A model generated the notes under the pieces. That model searched no databases, was not told the DNA's origin, and saw nothing but the letters and a program-made list of their open reading frames with translations. The translations under genes were made by a program, and so were the position numbers. A DNA stretch of 64,000 nucleotides from Qipengyuania flavescens (GTDB taxonomy: Bacteria > Pseudomonadota > Alphaproteobacteria > Sphingomonadales > Sphingomonadaceae): assembly GCF_029688735.1 (NCBI RefSeq), contig NZ_JARULD010000001.1:496001-560000 (forward strand). Direction: 5' to 3'. This document shows positions 9,866-18,602 of the stretch, piece by piece (the stretch's first letter is position 1; every line of letters starts with the position of its first letter).

Positions 9866-12800
9866 TCAATAATCGCGGCTGATCTCGGCGACGACACTTT
9901 CGCGTCCGACCGTCGAGACGGCCGCGAGGAGCGATAGCCAGCTGGTTACGCGGAACTCGACCTCGGTCGCGCTATATCCGCGCCCGTCGGTAATGATCTC
10001 CGCGTAGAACCTGCGCCCGAAATTCTTGCCCAGCGCAACGCCGGTCCCGCGACCCAAAGCGGGATCGGCGCTTACTATGCGCAGCCGGTCCAGCCCGATG
10101 GCACTACGCAGCTGGTTGATCGGGTCCATCCCACCGCCACCACGCAGGCTGGCCAGCGCCGCGCCGAGCTGCAGCGCATCGGTTGCCGAGAGGCTCGTGA
10201 CCGATCCGCCGAACAGCAGGCGAGCGAGGATTTCCTCTTCCGGCAGTGCGGGATTGGAGCTGAAGGTGATCTCCGGTTGGGTCGCGCTGCCGCGCACATT
10301 GACTTCGACCGTCAGACCGTCGCTTTCGGTTTCCGCGCGAATGTCGAGGCGCGGATCGATCGGCTGGTTCGCATCGAATTCGATCCGTCCGCGGGTCAGC
10401 TCGAAGCGCGTTCCGGCGAAGGTATAATCGCCGCGCACCACTTCGGCGCGTCCGCCGATGCGCGGATCGTCGGTCGTCCCCCGCAGAATAATGTCGGCGC
10501 CCCATTCGCTATCGAGGCCCATCCCGTCGACGTCGATCCGGCTCGGGGCCGTCGCATCGATCAGATAGCGCCATGGCCGCGATGGTGCGACGGCCTGCTC
10601 GCGATTGGCCGGCGTGTTGATTTCGCGCGTCGCGATTTGCGGCAAGCGTAGATCGTCCGCCGCAGTTCCCAGCCGCCAGCTTGCTCTATCGACACGCACC
10701 CGGCCTGCAATCGTCCCGCCAAGGCCGTTCGATACGATCCGCAACGGCCCGCTGATAGTGGCATTGAGTCCGTTCGCTTGCAGCAATTGCGCGTTCGATG
10801 CCGAGGCCCGCAGGTCGATGATCGGCCCACGCACCTCCAGCACCCGCCCTTCGACCGGCTCGCCGATGGTGCGCAGATCGACGATCCCGCTACCGCTGAC
10901 CGTGCCGCCGTTGGGCGTCTCGCCGCTGAAGCGCGTCAGTTGCAGCCGCGACCCGGAGAAACGCCCGCGCATCGCGACGCTGCGGATGTCGGTGCCTGAT
11001 AGCGAACTCTGTACGCGCATAGCATCGCTCGAGACCGACCCTCGCACCGTCGGATCGGCCAGCGTGCCGGTAGCATCGGCCGCGACCGAGACCGGCCCGG
11101 TCAGGTCGAAGGCATCGATCGCGGCAAGGCGCCAGAGACTCTCTGCCGCACCATTGTAACGCAGCTGGCCGAACAATCGCCCTGCCCGCAGGCGTTCGAG
11201 CAGATCGCCCGATTGCGGCAGACCGGAAATGCGCGCCTGCAGGCGTCCGCGCCGGATGTCCTCGTTACGCATGAGCGCGCGGGTTTCAAGATCGCTTTCC
11301 GTAAGACGCGCCACCAGCGACAAATCGACCGGTCGAGACGTCAGCACCAGGCCGGAGCGCGTCAGCCCGTCGACTTTCACGCGCGCGAGCCCGACCGGCA
11401 GGCCACCTTGCCCGACGCGGTATTCGACCGTGCCCGATATCGTCCCGCCGAGTCCGGTATCCGCGCTCGCCAGATCGACCAGCGACAGCGGCATACGCGC
11501 AAGCTTGAGATCGAGCTCGGTCCGCTCGCCGCCGAACAGCCCGGCGGCGATCATTCCGCCATCGCCGTAGATCACTTGCGCCGGCGCAAGGCGCCATCCG
11601 GCGTCGGTGCTGGTGAGCACCGCGCGGCGCGGCATCTCGATCGCCTTGCCCGCGAATGTCCCGTCCAGGGCCACAGCAATTTGCTCGGGCCGGAAGCGCG
11701 CATTCATGTCCATTTCGAAGCGCGCGTTGCGGCGGCCCGAAATCGAGGCATCGACGCTACCGATCCCGTTCTCGACCTCGCCCTGCGCGGCGAAACGACC
11801 GATGAAGAGCGAGCCATAAGAGAGGCCAGCTCCGCGCGCGGAGCCGGAGAAGCTGGTCAGCCCTTCGCCGACTACGCCCGTCGCGTCGATCCGGGCGCGG
11901 GCGATCCGGATGGGGGTGGCGCCACCGAAGCTGGCATTGCGTGCGGTAAGATCGACGTCGACACCCTGGCCGCCACCGCGCGGTGCCAGCGCCACAGTCC
12001 CGTCGAGTCCCCCGCCCACGAACGCGAGATCGCCTTGTGCGCCGCCATCCACCAGCGTCAGCGCACCGGTGACGGTCGTATCGCTGACGGTAAGCGTCTC
12101 GACGTCTATGCGGGTGGGCCCGTTCGCCGGCGAAAATAGACCGAGCTGACCTGCGAACGGCCCGAGCGGCGAACCGCCTTCGGTCTCGATGGCGAACCCC
12201 TCGTCGGTCGGTGCAATCGCGACGCGCACGTCGGTGAACCCGCTGACCGGTTCGGCGAATACGAGTTCGGCCTCGGGACCGGAGTCCGTGAGCGCGGCGA
12301 CGACGGTAAAATCGCCATAGTCCACATGCCGCCCGCTGCCCGCGATGCTGGTGGTGCCGTCACGCACGCTGCCGTTCAGCCGCATCGTAAGCTTGCTCGC
12401 ATCGAGCCTCACGTTGTCGAACACGAGCGGGCGATCCCCGCCGATGGCCAGCCCGCCGCGCACACGGATCGGCGTCCCGGCGAGATTGGCCAGCGTGTCG
12501 TTCGTGACGGGCGAGATCCGGGCATAGAGATCGGCGGAAACGCGCCAGGGCGCGCCCGACGCAAGCGTCAGGTCAATGACGGCCGTGCCGCCTGCCGTGC
12601 CCACATTGTCAAGCGCCAGCCGGTCGGCCCGCACCGGCCCGCGGATCTGGTAACTACCGCTGTCGAGGTTGCCCCGCAGCGCAAGGTTCGCACCGAGACC
12701 GGGAAAGGCGATCCGCAAATCGTCTGCCAGCAATTGCGAGCCGCTGAGCACGATCGTGCCCTCCCCGCGTCCGTTCACAAGCCGCGGATCGACCAGCGCA

Positions 12801-14080
12801 TTGCCGCTGGTGATACGGCCCACGGCGAGATTGAGCGGCAGCGTCCAGCGCGTCCCGTCGTAGGTCGCGGTGCCCTGCTGCCGGACATTCGCCAGAACGG
12901 TCCCGCTCGCATCGAGTTCATCGACCGTCAGATCGTGCACGATGGTCAGGTCGGAGAATGCCCCGTCGATCGTGGCATTCACCTCGCCGCCGCGGATCGC
13001 GAGGTCGGGCCCGAAGAGATTGGGGTCGCGCAACAAGCCCTGCACGACCAGGTCGTCGGCGCGGTTCTCGGCGAGGTCGACTGCGCCCTCGGCATCGAGC
13101 CGGATGCCGCTTCCGAGCAGTTGCGTGCGCCCATCGAAGATGCGGTCGTCGATAGTGGCGGAGGATTTGATTGCGACATCGCTGCCGAGCGCGGCCAACG
13201 GCAAGCCCTCGAGGAAGGCAGAAGGGTCAAGCTTGCCGACCAGGCCGAAGCGTCCGCTGCGATTGGTGATCTTCAGCGCGGCGACGCGATCCGTTTCGCT
13301 GCGCAGGAGCAGGCCACCGTTCCACGCGCTCCAGGTACCGGATCCACGCACGCGGGCTTGATAGGCTTCGTCGAGGCCTGCCAGAGCCACGACCGGGCCG
13401 TCGGCTGCCGCGTCGAGATCGAGCGACAGGTCGAAATTGTCGCCATCCGGCTCGGCATCGAGCAGCAATGCGATGCGGTCCTGCTGGCCCAGACGACCGT
13501 CCGCCTCGACCATCAACCTCCGGTCGGTGACCTGCACTTCGCCGGCCAGGTCGACTCGCTGGGCGGTGTCGCCGGCGATGCCGGGTGCGAGCATCAGATT
13601 GTCGATCTCGAACGCGTCGATCGAGATGTCGAAACCGGGCAGGATCGGCCCTTCTTCCTCGCTCGGGATGAATTCGGGAATACGTTGCAAGGTGGCACGG
13701 CGCGCTGCGAAGCTATCGATCTCCAGCCGGTTGTTCAGCCATGCGCCGGGGTTCCAGTCCACTTCGGCCCGCGGGATGGTCATGAAGACGCCCTGCGGAT
13801 CGGACAGCCGCACATCGTGCAGCACGGCGGCACCGTAGAGATTCCCCTCGATCCGCCCGATCTGAATGTTGAGCCCGTTCGGCAACGTCCGCTCGCCGAT
13901 CTGCTTGGCGAGAAAGCGCTCTCCCAGCGGCGTGTTTAGCACGACCACCGCGCCGACGATCAGCAGGATGATCGCCCCTATTATCCCCAGCAGCCATTTG
14001 CCGACGCGGCCCATGCGCGATTTGCGGCGCGGCGCGGGCTCTGCGGCGGGTGCCGGTTCGACTTCGGTGGCCTCTGCCAT
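9866..14080 (-). CDS. tamB: Translocation and assembly module protein TamB
   Basis: A 1404-residue protein with a single N-terminal membrane anchor (LLGIIGAIILLIVGAVVVLN, about residues 30-49). A very long beta-helical body follows, rich in short alternating strands, and the C-terminal DUF490/TamB domain carries the typical DPRLDIRAETESDGLTVEV and LPEEEILARLLFGG segments. TamB spans the periplasm and works with the outer-membrane protein TamA in autotransporter insertion; AsmA-like proteins of this class also carry phospholipids to the outer membrane. The ATG overlaps the last base of the tamA stop (TGATG), so translation is coupled. It is convergent with the fasciclin gene. Confidence 0.95.
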   Translation of the reverse strand: MAEATEVEPAPAAEPAPRRKSRMGRVGKWLLGIIGAIILLIVGAVVVLNTPLGERFLAKQIGERTLPNGLNIQIGRIEGNLYGAAVLHDVRLSDPQGVFMTIPRAEVDWNPGAWLNNRLEIDSFAARRATLQRIPEFIPSEEEGPILPGFDISIDAFEIDNLMLAPGIAGDTAQRVDLAGEVQVTDRRLMVEADGRLGQQDRIALLLDAEPDGDNFDLSLDLDAAADGPVVALAGLDEAYQARVRGSGTWSAWNGGLLLRSETDRVAALKITNRSGRFGLVGKLDPSAFLEGLPLAALGSDVAIKSSATIDDRIFDGRTQLLGSGIRLDAEGAVDLAENRADDLVVQGLLRDPNLFGPDLAIRGGEVNATIDGAFSDLTIVHDLTVDELDASGTVLANVRQQGTATYDGTRWTLPLNLAVGRITSGNALVDPRLVNGRGEGTIVLSGSQLLADDLRIAFPGLGANLALRGNLDSGSYQIRGPVRADRLALDNVGTAGGTAVIDLTLASGAPWRVSADLYARISPVTNDTLANLAGTPIRVRGGLAIGGDRPLVFDNVRLDASKLTMRLNGSVRDGTTSIAGSGRHVDYGDFTVVAALTDSGPEAELVFAEPVSGFTDVRVAIAPTDEGFAIETEGGSPLGPFAGQLGLFSPANGPTRIDVETLTVSDTTVTGALTLVDGGAQGDLAFVGGGLDGTVALAPRGGGQGVDVDLTARNASFGGATPIRIARARIDATGVVGEGLTSFSGSARGAGLSYGSLFIGRFAAQGEVENGIGSVDASISGRRNARFEMDMNARFRPEQIAVALDGTFAGKAIEMPRRAVLTSTDAGWRLAPAQVIYGDGGMIAAGLFGGERTELDLKLARMPLSLVDLASADTGLGGTISGTVEYRVGQGGLPVGLARVKVDGLTRSGLVLTSRPVDLSLVARLTESDLETRALMRNEDIRRGRLQARISGLPQSGDLLERLRAGRLFGQLRYNGAAESLWRLAAIDAFDLTGPVSVAADATGTLADPTVRGSVSSDAMRVQSSLSGTDIRSVAMRGRFSGSRLQLTRFSGETPNGGTVSGSGIVDLRTIGEPVEGRVLEVRGPIIDLRASASNAQLLQANGLNATISGPLRIVSNGLGGTIAGRVRVDRASWRLGTAADDLRLPQIATREINTPANREQAVAPSRPWRYLIDATAPSRIDVDGMGLDSEWGADIILRGTTDDPRIGGRAEVVRGDYTFAGTRFELTRGRIEFDANQPIDPRLDIRAETESDGLTVEVNVRGSATQPEITFSSNPALPEEEILARLLFGGSVTSLSATDALQLGAALASLRGGGGMDPINQLRSAIGLDRLRIVSADPALGRGTGVALGKNFGRRFYAEIITDGRGYSATEVEFRVTSWLSLLAAVSTVGRESVVAEISRDY

Positions 14081-16218
14081 CAGAAGGCCTGCCCTAGACC
14101 GACATAGACCGCGACGGGAGAATCGTCAGGACCGGGATTGAGAGGCACGCCCACGTCGAGGCGGATCGGGCCGAAGCCCGTGGTGTAACGCACGCCGATG
14201 CCCGCGCCGATCTTGATCTCGCCGAAGTCCGGCGTTGCCGAGGTGGAGACGCTGCCCGCATCGACGAAAGGCACGACCGACACGGCGCCGTCGAGGAAGC
14301 CGGTGCCGATCCGCGCCTCGAGCGAGAATTCGACGAGGCTGCGTCCGCCGATCGGTTCGTCAAACTCGTTCTTCGGCCCGATCGAGCGATAGGCATAGCC
14401 GCGCACCGATCCGCCGCCACCGGCATAGAGCCTGCGCGACGGAGCCACACCGACGAGGTCCGCGCCCTGGATCGTCGCAAACCGCGCCCTCGCCGCAACC
14501 ACATAACGGTCGCCGATCGACTGATAATACGAGGCGTCGGCCTGATTGCGCAGGTAGTAGTATTGCTGGCCCTGCGTTCGCGAGGTTTCCGGGGCAAGGA
14601 ATCCGGTCAGGCGATAGCCGCGGGTCGGGTCGAGCAACGAATCGCTGGTGTCGATGGTAGCCCGCCCGAAGATCGAGCCGACGAAATAGGTCTGCCGCGG
14701 CCGCGGCATGCCGTCGACGATGCGATTGCGCTCGTCGGTAGCGAGGATTTCCGCGCCGACGGCCCAGGATAGCGGTTTCTGGAACAGGAGGGTCGACAGC
14801 CGCTCATAGGTGCCGGTCAGCGCCACGGTGTTCGCGTCATAGGCCGCATTGTCGATCGTCGAGGCATAGGCGTCGAGCGTCAGCACCTTGTCGCGGCCGC
14901 CGAGATTGTTGCGGCGGAAAGTCACCCCGGCAAGCTGCTCTTGCGTGCCGACGATGCCGCGCACGCGCAGCGATCCTTCGGGTGGGAAGAAATTGCGATG
15001 CTCCCAGCTCGCCTGGACCCGGATGCCCTCTTCCGAGCCATAGCCGATCGCGCCCGCGATGGTGCGCACCTTGGCGCGTTCCAGTTCGACATCCATCGCC
15101 ACCACGCCGGGCTCGTCGCCCTGCGGTGCCTGCACCTCGCGCGGGGTAACCGAAACCGTCGAGACGAGGCCGGTCGCCGTGACCGCACGGCGCAGGTCGA
15201 GATCGAGGCTGCGCTGATAGACATCGCCCGGATCGAAGCGGGCGATCGAGGCCAGGTGTCGCGAGGACAGGAAGTCGGGATCGTTACTGACGACTTCGCC
15301 GAACACGTACTTCCCGTTCGGGCGCACCGGCATGGTCAGGTCGCCCTCTTCGCGCTCGTGATCGATCAGCAGTTCCGGCTCGTCGATCTCCGCGAAGGGA
15401 TAGCCGGTCTCGCCCAGCTTACGGTCGAGATCGAAGCGTTCCTGCACGATCATATCGCTCTGCAGGAAATCGCCCGGCTGAATTTCGAATGCCGCGCGCA
15501 AAGTGTCCGCATCGGGCGCGGTGGGCAGCTCGCCGAGGTCGATGGCGCCATAGCGATACCGGTCGCCGGGAATGACATCGAAACGCACGCGCGGGCTGGT
15601 ATCGGCATTGTCCTCGCCCGGCTCCGGCGAAGCGAGCGTCCGGATGACCTGCCCGTCGTAATATCCATAGACCCGCAACAGGGTCTCGAGCAGTTCCTGA
15701 TCGGCCTTGGCGCGGGCGGCGACCTGCGCTGGATTTTCCTCGCCGTCGTCCTCCAGTTCCTCGATCGTCGACAGCGCCTCGAAGCGCTCGACGAAGACGG
15801 CGCTTTCGAGAAACGGGGGCTCTTTTTGCGGGAAGGCCAGCATCAGCGAGTCGGAAAGATCGAAGGTCTCGGCTTCGTCGAAGGCGAGGCGCGGGTTGTC
15901 GGGCAGCAGGTCGACGAATTCGATATCTTCGTCTGGCTCGAGATCCTGCAATGGCTCGAACTCGAGATCCTCGGGCCAGGCGAGGTCCATGCCGGGAATG
16001 TCGTCGATCGGAGTGTCCGCCTCGATCTCGGCGAAATCGTCATTCTCGGACCCCTGCGGGCCGTCGGTGCCCTGCGCTGCCCAGTCTTCCGGATTATCCA
16101 GCGCGCTGTCGGGGATCAGCTCCTCGAGTTCCTCTGCGGTCGAGCGATCTTGCGCTAGCGCGGGTTGGGTAACGAGCGCGGCCGAAGCCATGCCGAGCGC
16201 CAGGGCCCGGCGAGCCAC
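14080..16218 (-). CDS. tamA: Outer-membrane BamA-family protein TamA
   Basis: About 712 residues from the GTG at 16218. The signal peptide ends TQPALAQ. An unusually acidic, Pro/Asp/Glu-rich stretch of roughly 150 residues follows, then POTRA repeats (for instance YRYGAIDLGELP and YVFGEVVSNDPDFLS), then the 16-strand Omp85 barrel with RLYAGGGGSVRGYAYRSIGP (the conserved RGY loop) and the terminal phenylalanine of VYVGLGQAF. I chose the GTG because it begins the signal sequence and lies one base after the bpt stop; the longer frame upstream only mirrors bpt. TamA is the outer-membrane partner of TamB, encoded next. Confidence 0.92.
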   Translation of the reverse strand: MARRALALGMASAALVTQPALAQDRSTAEELEELIPDSALDNPEDWAAQGTDGPQGSENDDFAEIEADTPIDDIPGMDLAWPEDLEFEPLQDLEPDEDIEFVDLLPDNPRLAFDEAETFDLSDSLMLAFPQKEPPFLESAVFVERFEALSTIEELEDDGEENPAQVAARAKADQELLETLLRVYGYYDGQVIRTLASPEPGEDNADTSPRVRFDVIPGDRYRYGAIDLGELPTAPDADTLRAAFEIQPGDFLQSDMIVQERFDLDRKLGETGYPFAEIDEPELLIDHEREEGDLTMPVRPNGKYVFGEVVSNDPDFLSSRHLASIARFDPGDVYQRSLDLDLRRAVTATGLVSTVSVTPREVQAPQGDEPGVVAMDVELERAKVRTIAGAIGYGSEEGIRVQASWEHRNFFPPEGSLRVRGIVGTQEQLAGVTFRRNNLGGRDKVLTLDAYASTIDNAAYDANTVALTGTYERLSTLLFQKPLSWAVGAEILATDERNRIVDGMPRPRQTYFVGSIFGRATIDTSDSLLDPTRGYRLTGFLAPETSRTQGQQYYYLRNQADASYYQSIGDRYVVAARARFATIQGADLVGVAPSRRLYAGGGGSVRGYAYRSIGPKNEFDEPIGGRSLVEFSLEARIGTGFLDGAVSVVPFVDAGSVSTSATPDFGEIKIGAGIGVRYTTGFGPIRLDVGVPLNPGPDDSPVAVYVGLGQAF

Positions 16219-16219
16219 G

Positions 16220-17074
16220 TCAATCGGCGAGCTTGTACTCGGCGGGGTTGCCGTCCTTGGCGGGCAGCGCACCGTCGCGCTTGCGGCTTCGCGGTGCGGT
16301 GGCTGCAGCAATGAGCCGGCGCTGCTCGTCGTCGCCCATGCGTTCCCAGCCTGCGCGTCCGAGCTTTTCGAGCGGACGATAGCGGACCTTGTACTGCATC
16401 CGCTCCGCCCCTTCGACCCAGTAACCGAGATAGACGTAAGGCAGTCCGCGCTCTGCCGCGCGGCGGATGTGGTCAAGAATGATGTAATTCCCAAGCCCAG
16501 CCCGATCCTCATGCTCCGGGTCGTAGAAGCTGTAAATCATCGACAGCCCGTCACCCTGGAAATCCGTTAGACATGCTCCGACCAGGCGACCCGGCTCGGC
16601 GCCGATTCCCGGCTCCCTGTATTCAACGACATAGCTGGATACAGGCGTGTGTTCCACCATATCCGCAAAGTCGGTATCTTCCATCTGCGTCATTCCACCA
16701 CCCGGGTGCCGCGATGCAAGGTATTTCTGCAACAGCTGGAACTGCTCGTCGGTCGCCCAGGGGCGGCATTCGACCGAAACCAGGTCGTCATTGGCCTTGA
16801 GTGCACGGCGCTGCGTCTTGGATGGCTTGAACTCGTTGGCGACCACGCGCACCGAAACGCAGGCCTGGCAGTCGAGGCATGAGGGGCGGTAGGCGACCGT
16901 CTGGCTGCGGCGGAAACCGATCCGCCCGAGCGCTTCGTTCAACTCGTCGGCATTGGCGCCGCGCAGTTCCGTGAACACCTTGCGCTCGCTCTTGCCCGGC
17001 AGATACGGACAGGGCGCAGGGCTCGTCACGAAAAAGCGGGGAAAGCGGATCGGTGCTGTCACGGCTGCGGGCAT
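16220..17074 (-). CDS. bpt: Aspartate/glutamate leucyltransferase
   Basis: A 284-residue enzyme of the ATE/Bpt family, which transfers leucine from Leu-tRNA to N-terminal Asp or Glu and so marks proteins for the ClpS/ClpAP N-degron route. Family signatures are the N-terminal cysteine pairs ([14 protein letters not shown] and [16 protein letters not shown]) and the C-terminal [20 protein letters not shown]. The annotated ATG has its AAAGG directly abutting it. An internal GTG at 17062, beginning [10 protein letters not shown], may be the true start. It heads the bpt-tamA-tamB unit: the tamA start lies one base beyond its stop. A CtrA-like site lies about 90 bp upstream. Confidence 0.93.
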   Translation of the reverse strand: MPAAVTAPIRFPRFFVTSPAPCPYLPGKSERKVFTELRGANADELNEALGRIGFRRSQTVAYRPSCLDCQACVSVRVVANEFKPSKTQRRALKANDDLVSVECRPWATDEQFQLLQKYLASRHPGGGMTQMEDTDFADMVEHTPVSSYVVEYREPGIGAEPGRLVGACLTDFQGDGLSMIYSFYDPEHEDRAGLGNYIILDHIRRAAERGLPYVYLGYWVEGAERMQYKVRYRPLEKLGRAGWERMGDDEQRRLIAAATAPRSRKRDGALPAKDGNPAEYKLAD

Positions 17075-17160
17075 CCTTTCATCGCGAAATCGGCTTACGG
17101 CAAAGCATCTTTCTGCCGCATTTACGATTTCTTGACTCTGTTATGCAGCTTCCGGTTCCG

Positions 17161-17179
17161 GGTTAAAAGGCCCTTAACC
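17161..17179 (-). promoter_or_regulatory. Candidate CtrA-binding site upstream of bpt-tamA-tamB
   Basis: GGTTAAAAGGCCCTTAACC fits the TTAA-N7-TTAA consensus of the alphaproteobacterial cell-cycle regulator CtrA exactly, including flanking CC. It lies in the 167-bp gap between ilvA and bpt. On the minus strand a -10-like CATAAC follows about 15 bases beyond the second TTAACC, the geometry expected when CtrA covers a -35 region. Confidence 0.55.
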
Positions 17180-17241
17180 ATGAAAAGCGGGCTTGCCTCG
17201 TCAAACGACTCGCGATTTGTGGAAAAGCGTGCAGCTGCCGA

Positions 17242-18495
17242 TCAGGCCAGTTCGGCCAGTTCCACATCGTAGCCTTTGGCCCGCAGGCCTTGCACCAGGC
17301 CGTTTATCTGCGCCTCGTCGCGCGCCTCGCATTCGATTTCGGCCGTCAGCCCCTTGGCAGGCAGCAGAGTGAAGATGCGCTGGTGATAGATTTCGATGAT
17401 ATTCACATTGTGCGCATCGAATTCGCGCATCACCTTGAAGAGAGCGCCCGGGCGATCTTGCAAAGTGATCTGGAGCCGGGCAAGGCGACCGGAGCGAGCC
17501 AAGTCGCGCAGCAGAACGTTGGCGAGCAGCCGCGTGTCGATATTTCCGCCGCACAGCACCAGGCCGAGGGTCTTGCCAGCGAACTTCTCCGGATGCGACA
17601 GCACCGCCGCCAAACCCGCGGCGCCCGCGCCCTCGACGACGGTCTTCTCGATCTGGAGCAGCAGCGAGACCGAATGCTCCAGCTTCGGCTCTTCCACCAG
17701 CAGCACTTCATCGACCAGCTCGCGAATGATCTCGCGCGTGAATTCGCCGGGTGCCTTGACCGCGATGCCTTCGGCAAGCGTATCGCCGCCGCAGGGCCGC
17801 TCGTCGCCGGTGACTGCCGAATACATCGACGGATAGAGCGCAGCCTGTACGCCGATCATTTCGATGTTCGGGTTCAGCGCCTTGGCGACCGTAGCCATGC
17901 CGCTCATCAGCCCGCCCCCGCCGATGGGCACCACCAGGCAGTCGAAATCGTCCTTTTGCTCGAGCATTTCCAGCGCAACCGTGCCCTGCCCGGCCGCAAC
18001 ATGCGGATGGTCGAAGGGATGGACGAAAGTCAGCCCGCGCTCTTTTTCAAGCTTGCGTGCGTGCGCATAGGCCTCGTCGAATGTCTCGCCGTGCAGCTCG
18101 ACATTTCCGCCGACGCTTTCGGTCTGCATCACCTTCACGCTGGGCGTGGTCTGCGGCATCACGATCGTTACCGGCACACCAAGCCGCCGCCCGTGATAGC
18201 TCAGCCCCTGCGAATGATTGCCCGCCGACGCCGCAATGACGCCCCGCGCCCGCTGTTCTTCGGGTAGTTGCAGCAGGGCGTTGAGCGCGCCGCGTTCCTT
18301 ATAGGCCGCGGTGAACTGGTGGTTCTCGAACTTGAGCCAGATGTCCGCCCCGGAAATCTCCGACAACGTCTGCGAGCGCAGCATGGGCGTCTTTACCACC
18401 GCGCCGTCGATGCGCGAAGCCGCAGCCCGCACGTCGTCGAGGGTCAACAGATCGGTCGCCTTGTCGTGGGCGCGCGCGGTGGATGCAGTGCTCAT
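17242..18495 (-). CDS. ilvA: Threonine ammonia-lyase (threonine deaminase)
   Basis: A PLP enzyme of 417 residues converting threonine to 2-oxobutyrate, the entry to isoleucine synthesis. The PLP lysine is Lys66 in FTAAYKERGA, and the glycine-rich phosphate loop is GGGGLMSG. A C-terminal ACT domain (about 340-417, starting ARLQITLQDRPGALFKVM) indicates allosteric control by an amino acid. The single ACT domain and length are those of the short form shared by IlvA and TdcB-like enzymes, so biosynthetic versus catabolic use is not settled. I selected the ATG at 18495 (MSTASTARAHDK); the upstream extension lacks family similarity. It is divergent from the amidohydrolase gene. Confidence 0.92.
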   Translation of the reverse strand: MSTASTARAHDKATDLLTLDDVRAAASRIDGAVVKTPMLRSQTLSEISGADIWLKFENHQFTAAYKERGALNALLQLPEEQRARGVIAASAGNHSQGLSYHGRRLGVPVTIVMPQTTPSVKVMQTESVGGNVELHGETFDEAYAHARKLEKERGLTFVHPFDHPHVAAGQGTVALEMLEQKDDFDCLVVPIGGGGLMSGMATVAKALNPNIEMIGVQAALYPSMYSAVTGDERPCGGDTLAEGIAVKAPGEFTREIIRELVDEVLLVEEPKLEHSVSLLLQIEKTVVEGAGAAGLAAVLSHPEKFAGKTLGLVLCGGNIDTRLLANVLLRDLARSGRLARLQITLQDRPGALFKVMREFDAHNVNIIEIYHQRIFTLLPAKGLTAEIECEARDEAQINGLVQGLRAKGYDVELAELA

Positions 18496-18602
18496 GGCCC
18501 CCGCCCCTACGGCGCACACGGGGACGGCGCAATCTCGTAAAGGGTTTGCCTGCGCCAAGCTATGCCTTATCGCGCCGGGACACGATGACACGGGGCCGCT
18601 CG

